This document shows positions 52,299 through 60,670 of a stretch of 64,000 nt of DNA, one piece after another. Made by a program: the position numbers and the translations under genes. The stretch comes from Sulfuriferula sp. (GTDB lineage Bacteria > Pseudomonadota > Gammaproteobacteria > Burkholderiales > Sulfuriferulaceae). The stretch lies in the NCBI GenBank assembly GCA_031291235.1, contig JARLJL010000002.1, forward strand, positions 1 through 64,000. Reading direction: 5' to 3'. Position 1 is the stretch's first letter. Each line of letters starts with the position of its first letter. The notes under the pieces are model-generated. The model was given only the letters and a program-made list of their open reading frames with translations. It was not told where the DNA came from and ran no database searches.

Positions 52299-53992
52299 AT
52301 ACGAGTAAAACCACGCGCCTGGGCGAGATACTGGTACAGCAGGGTGCCATTACGCTGGATCAATTGCGTATTGCGATCAAGGAGCAGCAAAGCAACGGGT
52401 TGCCGATAGGCCGTCAGCTGATACAGCTGGGTTTTGTTACCGAAGCAGTGATACGCGATCAGCTGGCGAATACCAGCGGCCATACCAGCATCGATCTCGG
52501 TAATGTGATTGTCGACGCAGAAGCGCTGGATCTGGTGCCCAAGGCCTTTGCCCGGCGGCATTACGTGCTGCCTATTGCCTTCGACAGCGAAACGCAAACC
52601 CTGACCATTGCCATTACCGACATGTTTAACGTCGTTGCGCTGGACCAGTTACGGGCGCTGATCGGTACTTATATCGAGATCGCGCTGGTGCTGGCAAGCG
52701 AAGCGCAATTACTCGAGGCCGTGGATAAATTCTACGGATTCGAGCTTTCGGTCGGCGGTATCCTGCATGAAATCGAAACCGGCGAGATTGATTACCAAAG
52801 CCTGACGTTAAATACCGATAACTATACCCAGCCGGTGGTGAGGCTGATCGAAGCCTTGCTGGTCGACGCGGTCAAGCACGGCGCATCGGACATACACTTC
52901 GAACCGGAGCAGGCGTTCCTGCGCATACGCTATCGCATCGACGGCGTACTCGAGCAGATTCGCGCTTTGCATCATAGCTACTGGCCGTCGATGGCGGTAC
53001 GCCTGAAAGTTATGTCGGGGATGAATATCGCAGAGAACCGCGCACCGCAGGACGGCCGTTTTTCGCTGACTCTGCATGGACGGCCTATCGACTTCAGGGC
53101 CTCGGTGCAGCCGACCATACATGGCGAAAATATCGTGCTGCGGATACTGGATCGTGAGCGTGCGATCATGCCGCTGGCGCAAATGAGTCTGCCGGCGGAT
53201 ACCATGAACTTGCTGCTGCGAATGCTGGCGCGTCCTGAAGGTATCGTGATCGTGACCGGCCCGACCGGGTCGGGTAAAACCACAACGCTGTATTCCTTGC
53301 TGAATTACGTTAATACGGAAAACGTCAACATCATGACGCTGGAAGATCCGGTCGAGTATCCGGTCGACCTGATGCGGCAAACTTCGGTCAACGAGACCAT
53401 CAAGCTCGACTTCGCCAACGGCATACGTTCCATCATGCGTCAGGATCCGGATATCATTCTGGTCGGGGAAATACGCGATCAGGATACCGCGCAAATGGCA
53501 TTTCGCGCGGCGATGACCGGGCATCAGGTGTTTACCACGCTACATACCAATTCGGCGTTGGGCGTATTCCCGCGCCTGCTGGACATCGGCATCGTGCCGG
53601 ATATCATGGCCGGCAACATTATCGGCGTGATCGCGCAGCGGCTGGTGCGCATGTTGTGTACGACCTGCCGCGAAGCTTACGTGCCGGAAATCGAAGAGCA
53701 AAAATTATTGGGCTGGGAGCGTACGGCGCATCCGCCTATCTATCGTGCGGCAGGCTGCCCGGTATGCAAGGGCAAGGGGTATCGCGGGCGCATGGCGATC
53801 ATGGAACTGCTGCCGCTGGATAACGAGCTCGATGAACTGGTGGCGCGGCGGGCAAGCCAGGGCGAGATTCGTACGCTGGCGTTGTCGCGCGGTTACCATA
53901 CGCTGGCGGATGAAGGCATTGCCGCCGTATTGGCAGGCAAGACCAGTCTGGCCGAAGTGGCCAGGGTGATCGATTTGACCCGGCGTGCCTGA
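52295..53992 (+). CDS. mshE: MSHA pilus assembly ATPase MshE
   Basis: 565-aa GspE/PilB-type hexameric ATPase. N-terminal MshEN domain: RLGEILVQQGAITLDQLRIA matches the c-di-GMP motif RLGxxL..G.I....L, with a weaker second copy (IGRQLIQLGFVTEAVIRDQL). Walker A GPTGSGKTTTL near residue 322, Asp box, Walker B ILVGEIRDQDTAQMA, His box TTLHTN, and a tetracysteine zinc site CTTC...CPVC. Drives pilus extension and is probably gated by c-di-GMP. Confidence 0.93.
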   Translation: MNTSKTTRLGEILVQQGAITLDQLRIAIKEQQSNGLPIGRQLIQLGFVTEAVIRDQLANTSGHTSIDLGNVIVDAEALDLVPKAFARRHYVLPIAFDSETQTLTIAITDMFNVVALDQLRALIGTYIEIALVLASEAQLLEAVDKFYGFELSVGGILHEIETGEIDYQSLTLNTDNYTQPVVRLIEALLVDAVKHGASDIHFEPEQAFLRIRYRIDGVLEQIRALHHSYWPSMAVRLKVMSGMNIAENRAPQDGRFSLTLHGRPIDFRASVQPTIHGENIVLRILDRERAIMPLAQMSLPADTMNLLLRMLARPEGIVIVTGPTGSGKTTTLYSLLNYVNTENVNIMTLEDPVEYPVDLMRQTSVNETIKLDFANGIRSIMRQDPDIILVGEIRDQDTAQMAFRAAMTGHQVFTTLHTNSALGVFPRLLDIGIVPDIMAGNIIGVIAQRLVRMLCTTCREAYVPEIEEQKLLGWERTAHPPIYRAAGCPVCKGKGYRGRMAIMELLPLDNELDELVARRASQGEIRTLALSRGYHTLADEGIAAVLAGKTSLAEVARVIDLTRRA

Positions 53993-53994
53993 AT

Positions 53995-55200
53995 ATGCCT
54001 TATTTCAGCTATCGCGCCATGGATCAGCAAGGCCGTCGTCACCGCGGGCGGTTGTCGGCTGCGAACGAGGTCGATCTGGAATTGCGCCTGACTCGTACCG
54101 GGCTGGATTTGATTACGTTTCACACGCTGGACAGCCGGGCCAGCGATTTCGCTCGCGGTGCGGCAAGCCGGCGCGATTTGATCGCTTTCTGTTTTCACCT
54201 GGAGCAGATCAGCCGTGCCGGTATACCCATACTTGACGGCGTGCGCGATCTCCGCGACAGCACCGACAACACCCGCTTTCGCGATATCCTGACCGCCTTG
54301 CTGGAGGATATGGAAGGCGGCAAGCTGATGTCGCAGGCGATGGCGGCGCATCCGGCTGTGTTCGACACGCTGATGATCAGTCTGGTGAAAACCGGCGAAC
54401 ATACCGGGTTGATGCGCGAAGTGTTCGTCAATCTGGGCGATACATTGAAGCGGCAGGATGAGCTTGCTGCGCAGACCAAGCGTTTGCTGATTTATCCCAG
54501 CATGGTATTGACGATCGTGGGCGTGGTCATCTTGTTGCTGTTGCTGTTCCTGGTACCGCAAATCGTACAGTTGATGCAAAGCATGAACTTGCCGCTGCCG
54601 ATACAGACGCGGGCGTTGTTATGGATGTCGGAGTCGCTGAAAGTGATTTGGCCGCTATTGCTGATCGTGCCGACGCTAGCGGGCATGATCGCGTTATGGG
54701 TGCTGCGGCGCAGCGAACGCGCGCGGTTCTGGTTCGATGACGTGAAATTGCACCTGCCTGTAGTCGGCAGCATATTGCATAAAATTGCATTGGCGCGGTT
54801 TGCCGGATTCTTTGCGCTGATGTATCGCTCGGGTATCAGCATACTGGACGCGCTGGATATGGGTGAAAACCTGGCCGTGAACCGGGTCGTAGCCGATGCG
54901 ATACAGCGGGCACGAGTGCGTATCGGTAACGGCGAGAGTCTGAGCGAAAGTTTCCAGAGTTCCAGCGTGTTTCCGCCGCTGGTTATTCGTATGCTGCGCG
55001 TAGGCGAAACCACAGGAGCGCTGGATACGGCGCTGGAAAACGTCAATTATTTTTATACCCGCGAAGTCAAGGAATCTACCGAGAGCGCATTGAAAATACT
55101 GGAACCGGCGCTGACGCTGATACTGGGCGCGATCATGGCGGCGATTGTGGGGTCGGTACTGTTGCCTATGTACGATGTGCTGGGGACGGTCAAGTTATGA
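53995..55200 (+). CDS. mshG: MSHA pilus inner-membrane platform protein MshG
   Basis: 401-aa GspF/PilC family. Two GspF repeats (FCFHLEQISRAGIPILDGVRDL and FAGFFALMYRSGISILDALDMG), each followed by TM segments, and the C-terminal GAIMAAIVGSVLLPMYDVLGTV. Partner of MshE in rotating or lifting pilins. Starts 2 bp after the mshE stop. Confidence 0.93.
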   Translation: MPYFSYRAMDQQGRRHRGRLSAANEVDLELRLTRTGLDLITFHTLDSRASDFARGAASRRDLIAFCFHLEQISRAGIPILDGVRDLRDSTDNTRFRDILTALLEDMEGGKLMSQAMAAHPAVFDTLMISLVKTGEHTGLMREVFVNLGDTLKRQDELAAQTKRLLIYPSMVLTIVGVVILLLLLFLVPQIVQLMQSMNLPLPIQTRALLWMSESLKVIWPLLLIVPTLAGMIALWVLRRSERARFWFDDVKLHLPVVGSILHKIALARFAGFFALMYRSGISILDALDMGENLAVNRVVADAIQRARVRIGNGESLSESFQSSSVFPPLVIRMLRVGETTGALDTALENVNYFYTREVKESTESALKILEPALTLILGAIMAAIVGSVLLPMYDVLGTVKL

Positions 55201-56690
55201 TATTTATGCCGCATTTGCTGGTGTATTTGAGTGCGCAGGGCGTTAGCCTGGCGTACCAGCGGCGTGGGCAATTTCGCTTCGTCGGCGAATTCGCTGCGGA
55301 TGAGGTCGGTCACCGGGCATTTGCTGTCGCACTGCAGCCGTTCAGGCATGCCAAACTGTCGTTGCTGGTGGATAGCGTGGACGAGCAATATCATGCCGAG
55401 AGCTTGCCGCATGTGCTGGGTGCGGCGCGCGGACAAATGCTGGGCCGGCGTCTGCATCAGGTTAGTCGCGACAGCGCATTCTCTGCTGCCTGGTATCAGG
55501 GGCGCGACGATCAAGGGCGGCGCGACGACCGTTACCTGTTCGTCTCGCTCAATAGCCTGGAATGGGCGCAAGTCTGGCTCGACATGCTGACACAGCACAG
55601 TATTCATCTGGCTTTGCTGGCAACGGTACCTATGGTGAGCCATGCACTGATACGCCAATTACCGCAGGGTCCGGCGCCGTTGTTATGGGTTACGCAACAG
55701 AGCGGCGGTACTCGGCTGTCGTTTTTCAGTCAGAACCGCTTGCTGTTTTCCCGATTGAGCACGCCGGAATCCAGTCAGGCAGCCGAAAAGTTGGCGGAAG
55801 AAATTATCAAGACCCGTTATTATTTGACGAGTCACCAGTATTTGCCGCATCAGAGCCCGTTGGCAGTAGCCGTGCTGGATACGCAGCAGGATCATCAGCG
55901 TTTGTGCGAGATACTGAATCAGAATGCCGGGCTGGAGTTATCGTGTACGGTACGGGAAAGTGCCTTGTTTGCACAACGCTTGTGGATTAATGCCGAGAGT
56001 TTGTACCAGCATCGCGATAGCCTGCATTTGGCGGCACTAGGGCGTTATGGCGCAGTCGTCAATCTGGCTACGCCCGAGATGACAGCGGGATTCCGGCAAC
56101 GGCAATGGCAGCGCGGTTTATATACAGCAGCAGCGGCTTGTCTGGGTATGGCAGTGATTGCAGGCGGGTATTTATCCTGGCAGCGTGAGCAGATTGCTGC
56201 ATCGATGATGCAGACGCGGGTTTTGCTGGCGCAGCAGCAACGGCGTTATCAGGACATATCCCGAAAAATGCCGGCAACCCCTGATGCACCGGCCAATTTG
56301 AAGGCGGCAGTCGAGATTGCCGATACGTTGCGCGCAGCGCCGCAACCCATGACGGATTTTGTAATACTCAGCGAGGTACTGGAACACCATCCGTATATTG
56401 CAGTGACCGGCCTGGGCTGGCAGGGGCCTGATGCGGATGGTCAACTGTCGCACCGGCAGACGTTGTCCGTTGATGGAGAGGTGCGTCCGTTCCGCGGAGA
56501 TTACGCCTCGGCCATGAACGATATAGACCGTTTTGTTACCGCGCTGCAGCAGCAATCGCGGATAGTGAAAGTGGATGTGATCAGCATGCCTGTCAATCGG
56601 GATCCAAAATCGACGCTGCATCAGTCCGCACAGGCGCCTGCGACAACCGCGGCTTTCAAGTTGAAACTGGTATTGCAGGCAGCGCCATGA
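55197..56690 (+). CDS. mshI: MshI-like protein (PilM-PilN-like fusion)
   Basis: 497 aa. The N-terminal about 300 residues are cytosolic and resemble PilM/GspL actin-like domains (LLWVTQQSGGTRLSFFSQNRLLFSRL; EEIIKTRYYLTSH). A TM helix at about 308-325 (LYTAAAACLGMAVIAGGYL) is followed by a coiled coil and a PilN-like periplasmic part. It links the platform to the periplasmic alignment complex. Overlaps both neighbours by 4 nt. Confidence 0.8.
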   Translation: MIFMPHLLVYLSAQGVSLAYQRRGQFRFVGEFAADEVGHRAFAVALQPFRHAKLSLLVDSVDEQYHAESLPHVLGAARGQMLGRRLHQVSRDSAFSAAWYQGRDDQGRRDDRYLFVSLNSLEWAQVWLDMLTQHSIHLALLATVPMVSHALIRQLPQGPAPLLWVTQQSGGTRLSFFSQNRLLFSRLSTPESSQAAEKLAEEIIKTRYYLTSHQYLPHQSPLAVAVLDTQQDHQRLCEILNQNAGLELSCTVRESALFAQRLWINAESLYQHRDSLHLAALGRYGAVVNLATPEMTAGFRQRQWQRGLYTAAAACLGMAVIAGGYLSWQREQIAASMMQTRVLLAQQQRRYQDISRKMPATPDAPANLKAAVEIADTLRAAPQPMTDFVILSEVLEHHPYIAVTGLGWQGPDADGQLSHRQTLSVDGEVRPFRGDYASAMNDIDRFVTALQQQSRIVKVDVISMPVNRDPKSTLHQSAQAPATTAAFKLKLVLQAAP

Positions 56691-57265
56691 AATATATTGC
56701 ATTTGTCCGCCAGCTGATGTTGCCCTTCGCCAGTTTAATCGTTGTCCTGCTGCTGGCCGCCGGGTGGCTTTACGAACATATGGCGATGGTTAATGCTGTA
56801 ACGCAGCAGCAACAGCAGGTTCAGATCGAGTTGAATACGATAAACCGGAAAATTGCGCAATCCGCGCAGGACAAACTCTGGATAGCGCAGTATTTGCAAG
56901 CGTATCGCGGGCTGCAGCGCGATGGCTTTATCGGCGGCGATCAGCGTATGGCGTGGCAGCAGATGTTAATCGTTACCGGCGACCGTTTAGGTTTGCATGG
57001 CGTCAACTTCGATATTGCGCCGCAACAGCCCCATCGCCCCGAATTGCAGATCGGCGCACTTAATCTGATGGATACGCCGGTGCAGTTTACGGCAGACATG
57101 CCGCATGAAGGCGTTTTTGCGCAGTTGCTGGATGATTTGCGCACGCAAAAGCATGGCGTCATGACGGTCCGCGAATGCACATTGAGCCATGCCGTTGAAT
57201 CGGCTCCAGTGCAGATGCGATGCATATTGGTATGGCATAACCTGACACCGAGGGCTGCATCATGA
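56687..57265 (+). CDS. mshJ: MshJ-like protein (PilO/GspM-like)
   Basis: 192 aa. One N-terminal TM helix (QLMLPFASLIVVLLLAAGWLYEHM), a coiled coil rich in Gln (TQQQQQVQIELNTINRKIAQ) and a small alpha/beta periplasmic domain, the architecture of PilO, GspM and MshJ. Identity rests mainly on position and architecture. Confidence 0.7.
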   Translation: MKYIAFVRQLMLPFASLIVVLLLAAGWLYEHMAMVNAVTQQQQQVQIELNTINRKIAQSAQDKLWIAQYLQAYRGLQRDGFIGGDQRMAWQQMLIVTGDRLGLHGVNFDIAPQQPHRPELQIGALNLMDTPVQFTADMPHEGVFAQLLDDLRTQKHGVMTVRECTLSHAVESAPVQMRCILVWHNLTPRAAS

Positions 57266-57729
57266 GGCTGCGCGGCATTGTGCTGATATTGGGCTGGCTG
57301 GTTGCTGTCGATGCCCTGGCCGTGCCGCCGCTGGGACGGCTGTTTTATACGCCGCAACAACGCCAGCAAATCGATAACCAGCATAAACCGCTGGTTCGTC
57401 ATGAATTGCCTGCCGCTCCGGAGGGAGCGCACTATAGCGGTTACGTCAAGCGTAGCGATGGCGTGGATACCATATGGCTGAACGGCCGGATGCGTGCGGT
57501 CGACCCGTCTGCCGTCAAGTCGGGGCAGTTTAAATTGCCCGCTACGCCGGCCTTGAAGCCGGGGCAGGAGTTCGATCGGCAAAGCGGGCGGGTGCTGGAG
57601 CCGTATGAGCGGGCATTGCCAGTTGAACAGCCGGTCGCATCAGCTACTACCCAGCCACTCATCCTGCAGCCGCTGGCCGATGACAGCGATGATGCGGCAG
57701 GAGCTAACGAAAATGCTGCCGCACACTGA
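57262..57729 (+). CDS. mshK: MshK-like periplasmic protein
   Basis: 155 aa with a signal peptide (GIVLILGWLVAVDALA). The block LGRLFYTPQQRQQIDNQ and GYVKRSDGVDTIWLNGR resemble PilP/GspC-like homology regions of MshK. C-terminal tail is Ala/Pro rich and disordered. It overlaps mshJ by 4 nt and the following pseudopilin gene by 17 nt. Confidence 0.65.
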   Translation: MRLRGIVLILGWLVAVDALAVPPLGRLFYTPQQRQQIDNQHKPLVRHELPAAPEGAHYSGYVKRSDGVDTIWLNGRMRAVDPSAVKSGQFKLPATPALKPGQEFDRQSGRVLEPYERALPVEQPVASATTQPLILQPLADDSDDAAGANENAAAH

Positions 57730-58678
57730 CTGTCGGCTAGGTTATAGCCAGCGCGGCGCGGCGCTGCTGGTTGTGGCGGTTGTCCTGACAGTGGTTGCGC
57801 TGGGTGTGCTGTACGGCCGGATGAACGTTCGACAGCATGCCGATGCGGTGACGGCGCAGGCGCTGGCCGAGGCGCAAGCGGCGTTGATATTCAGGGCGTT
57901 GAGCGATACCAACCACCCTGGTAGTTTGCCGTGTCCGGATACCAATAATGACGGGGTTGCCGAGACGACTGTGGGCGTACAGGGCGGCGCATGTAAAGGT
58001 GGCTATATCGGGCGCCTGCCGTGGCGTACCTTGGGTTTGACCGATGTGCGCGACGGCAGCGGTGAGCGCCTGTGGTATGCGCTGTCCAGCGACGCTCGCG
58101 ATTACCAGAATCTGAAAATTAACAGTCAAAACACAGCAGGTCTGTTGCAGGTTAACAACAATGCGAATATGGTCGCCGTCCTGTTTTCGTCCGGGGTGAC
58201 GATAGCGCCGCAACAGCGCGGTACGCAAGCGCAACAGCTGGCGGTCGGCAATTACCTGGAAGGCGGAAATGAGACAGCCGGAACCACTGTGTATGTGGCC
58301 AAGACAGTAGCCGATCCTGCGTTTGATGATACCGTGCTTACCCTCTCCAGCGCAGACCTGTTTCGCAAGGTCGAGCGGCTGGTGTTGCTACAGATAGCAA
58401 AGAATCTGGCGCCACCTTATCCGTATGCTGCTGCAGACCAGTCCGGTATAGATCAGTCCGGTCTGCTTGCCGGTTTTGTGCCTTATACTACCTTGCCTGC
58501 CACATCCGCATCGATTAATACGCTGATACAGAACGACTGGTTTCAGAACAATATGGCAGCTAGTCCGATGCTGCCTTATTACGTTTCCGCAGCGCGGGAT
58601 CAAGTACAAATAAATCTTAAATATTGTAGCGGCAGTATGCATGCAAGCAGTGCAGTCATGGCGGTGCATTGTGTTTAG
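57713..58678 (+). CDS. GspK/MshP-like pseudopilin with LPCP head motif
   Basis: 321 aa. N terminus LGYSQRGAALLVVAVVLTVVAL has a Gly that could be the prepilin peptidase site, then a hydrophobic helix lacking Glu at +5, as in GspK/PilX/MshP-type minor subunits. The head carries GSLPCPDTNNDG, then GGAC, GRLPWRTLGL and ERLWYALSS, a pattern shared with the next protein. The start at 57713 lies inside the end of mshK; longer in-frame starts to 57605 would add unrelated sequence. Probably a minor tip subunit. Confidence 0.7.
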   Translation: MLPHTDCRLGYSQRGAALLVVAVVLTVVALGVLYGRMNVRQHADAVTAQALAEAQAALIFRALSDTNHPGSLPCPDTNNDGVAETTVGVQGGACKGGYIGRLPWRTLGLTDVRDGSGERLWYALSSDARDYQNLKINSQNTAGLLQVNNNANMVAVLFSSGVTIAPQQRGTQAQQLAVGNYLEGGNETAGTTVYVAKTVADPAFDDTVLTLSSADLFRKVERLVLLQIAKNLAPPYPYAAADQSGIDQSGLLAGFVPYTTLPATSASINTLIQNDWFQNNMAASPMLPYYVSAARDQVQINLKYCSGSMHASSAVMAVHCV

Positions 58679-59405
58679 AACGCAAACCGGATTTTCGCTG
58701 ATAGAGCTGGCATTGGTGCTGGTTATCATGACATTGGCGCTTGGCGGCGCGCTGGTGCCGCTGAATGCGCAGATCGAGCAGCGCCGGTTGAGCGAAACCG
58801 CGCAGATATTAAATGAAGTTAATGACGCCTTGCTGGGTTTCGCCATCCGGAACGGGCGGCTGCCGTGTCCGGCAACGTCGGCAAGTAATGGCGTTGAGGA
58901 TCCGGTTGGCGGCGGGAGCTGTACCAATTCATATTACGGTTACGTGCCCGCGGTGAGTCTGGGGCTGGGGCATCTTGATGCCAACGGTTTTTTGCTCGAT
59001 GCCTGGGGCAATCGTGTGCGCTATGCTGTGACTTCAACCGGCAATTGGGCATTTACCTCCGCGGGCGGCATGAAGGGCGCAGGTTTGGGTGCGTTAACAT
59101 CTACGCTGGCCGTGTGCGCATCGGCAGCAGGTACGACCAGTACCGGTTGCGGTACGGCAACGCCGCTGACGTCGGCCGACCCTAATGCTCCTCCCGCAGT
59201 CATTTTTTCATTAGGCAAGAATGGTGCTGTTCCTCCCCCGGCCACTAACACTGATGAGCTGGCCAATCAGGACAACAATGCCGTGTTCGTCAGCCATACC
59301 CCCAACCCTGCCGGTGCGCCGGGGGGCGCATTCGACGACATGGTAATATGGCTGTCGCCCAATATTCTGTACGGTCAGCTGGTTAATGCAGGGCAATTGC
59401 CTTGA
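58671..59405 (+). CDS. Prepilin-type minor pilin (MshO-like position)
   Basis: 244 aa from GTG 58671, which overlaps the previous stop and gives a short leader VFRTQTG|FSLIELALVLVIM with Glu at +5. ATG 58641 is an alternative with a longer leader. The head has GRLPCPATSASNG, then GGGSC, YGYVPAVSLGLG and NRVRYAVTS, parallel to the preceding protein, including the two Cys that may form a disulfide. Rest is Thr/Ala rich. Ends with DDMVIWLSPNILYGQLV. Confidence 0.78.
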   Translation: MFRTQTGFSLIELALVLVIMTLALGGALVPLNAQIEQRRLSETAQILNEVNDALLGFAIRNGRLPCPATSASNGVEDPVGGGSCTNSYYGYVPAVSLGLGHLDANGFLLDAWGNRVRYAVTSTGNWAFTSAGGMKGAGLGALTSTLAVCASAAGTTSTGCGTATPLTSADPNAPPAVIFSLGKNGAVPPPATNTDELANQDNNAVFVSHTPNPAGAPGGAFDDMVIWLSPNILYGQLVNAGQLP

Positions 59406-59407
59406 GA

Positions 59408-60670
59408 ATGGATGCGAGCATGACGCTGTTGCAGGAAGTGGCTGCCGCTTTGTTCGGGCTGGCATTGGTGCATACGTTTTCGGTCAAGCTGTTTGAAAAA
59501 TGGGCGCATCGTTATCCCCGGCATGCCGGCATATTCCACCTGCTGGGCGAAGTGGAAGTGGTGTTCGGGTTCTGGGCGCTGGTGCTGGTGGTTGCAATGG
59601 CAGCGATCGTCGATGGGCATGCCGCCATCGAGTATGTCGAGAGCAAGCAATATACCGAACCGTTATTTGTATTCGTGGTGATGGTGGTAGCGGCGTCCAG
59701 ACCCGTATTATATTGGGTGGAGGCAGCTATACAGACCGTTGCCAGAATTTTGCCGTTGCCGACATTGCCTATGCAGATATGGTTGAGTCTGGCAGTAGTG
59801 CCGTTGCTGGGGTCGCTGATTACCGAGCCCGCGGCGATGACGCTGGCGGCATTGATGCTGTTTCGTCCGGTATTCAATGCGCCCATGCCGGAATACATGA
59901 AATATGCGGCGCTGGGCAGTTTGTTCGTGAATGTATCGATAGGCGGCACGCTGACCAGCTATGCCGCCCCGCCTGTGCTGATGGTCGCCGAAGCTTGGCA
60001 TTGGAATAGCGCCTTCATGTTTGGGGAATTCGGCTGGAAAGCCGCTGTGGCGGTCGCTATCAATGCCAGCATGATTACGCTGCTGTTGTCGCGGCATTTA
60101 TCGGCAAGCCCTGCGGATACGGGGCAAGTGCAGCGCGTGCCCGTGGTTGCCGGATTGGTTCATGCCGTATTTCTTGCCGGAGTGGTCATGTTTGCGCATC
60201 ATCCGGTTATTTTCATCAGCCTGTTTCTGTTCTTTCTCGGATATACCCAGGCTTATGCGCAATATCAGTCGCCGCTGATTTTAAAGGAAGGCCTGCTGGT
60301 CGGGTTTTTTCTGGCCGGGCTGGTGATATTGGGCGGGATGCAGCAATGGTGGCTACAGCCGGTGGTGTCGGGGTTGCAACCCGTGGCGCTGTTTTTTGGT
60401 ACGACTGCATTAACCGCGATTACCGATAATGCAGCGCTGACCTATTTGGGGTCGCTGATCAGCGGTATGTCCGATCCGGCCAAATACATGCTGGTCGCCG
60501 GCGCAGTGACCGGCGGCGGACTGACGGTCATCGCCAATGCGCCGAATCCGGCTGGCGTGGCATTGCTCAGGCAGGGATTCGAGGATGAATCCATCGGTGC
60601 CATGGGCTTGTTGCTGGGCGCTTTGCCGCCCACCCTTATTGCTGCTGCGTGTTTTCTGTTGCTAGATTGA
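59408..60670 (+). CDS. Putative Na+/H+ antiporter (Na_H_antiport_2 family)
   Basis: About 420 aa, 10-12 TM helices. The segments LFEKWAHRYPRHAGIFHLLGEVEVVFGFWALVL, SLITEPAAMTLAALML and TALTAITDNAALTYLGSLISG match the putative Na+/H+ antiporter family related to NhaD-type carriers. Start at 59408 (MDASM) or 59420 (MTLLQE); the first has the preceding pilin stop overlapping its upstream region. It lies on the same strand right after the minor pilin, with no gap. No function in pilus biogenesis is known. Confidence 0.75.
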   Translation: MDASMTLLQEVAAALFGLALVHTFSVKLFEKWAHRYPRHAGIFHLLGEVEVVFGFWALVLVVAMAAIVDGHAAIEYVESKQYTEPLFVFVVMVVAASRPVLYWVEAAIQTVARILPLPTLPMQIWLSLAVVPLLGSLITEPAAMTLAALMLFRPVFNAPMPEYMKYAALGSLFVNVSIGGTLTSYAAPPVLMVAEAWHWNSAFMFGEFGWKAAVAVAINASMITLLLSRHLSASPADTGQVQRVPVVAGLVHAVFLAGVVMFAHHPVIFISLFLFFLGYTQAYAQYQSPLILKEGLLVGFFLAGLVILGGMQQWWLQPVVSGLQPVALFFGTTALTAITDNAALTYLGSLISGMSDPAKYMLVAGAVTGGGLTVIANAPNPAGVALLRQGFEDESIGAMGLLLGALPPTLIAAACFLLLD

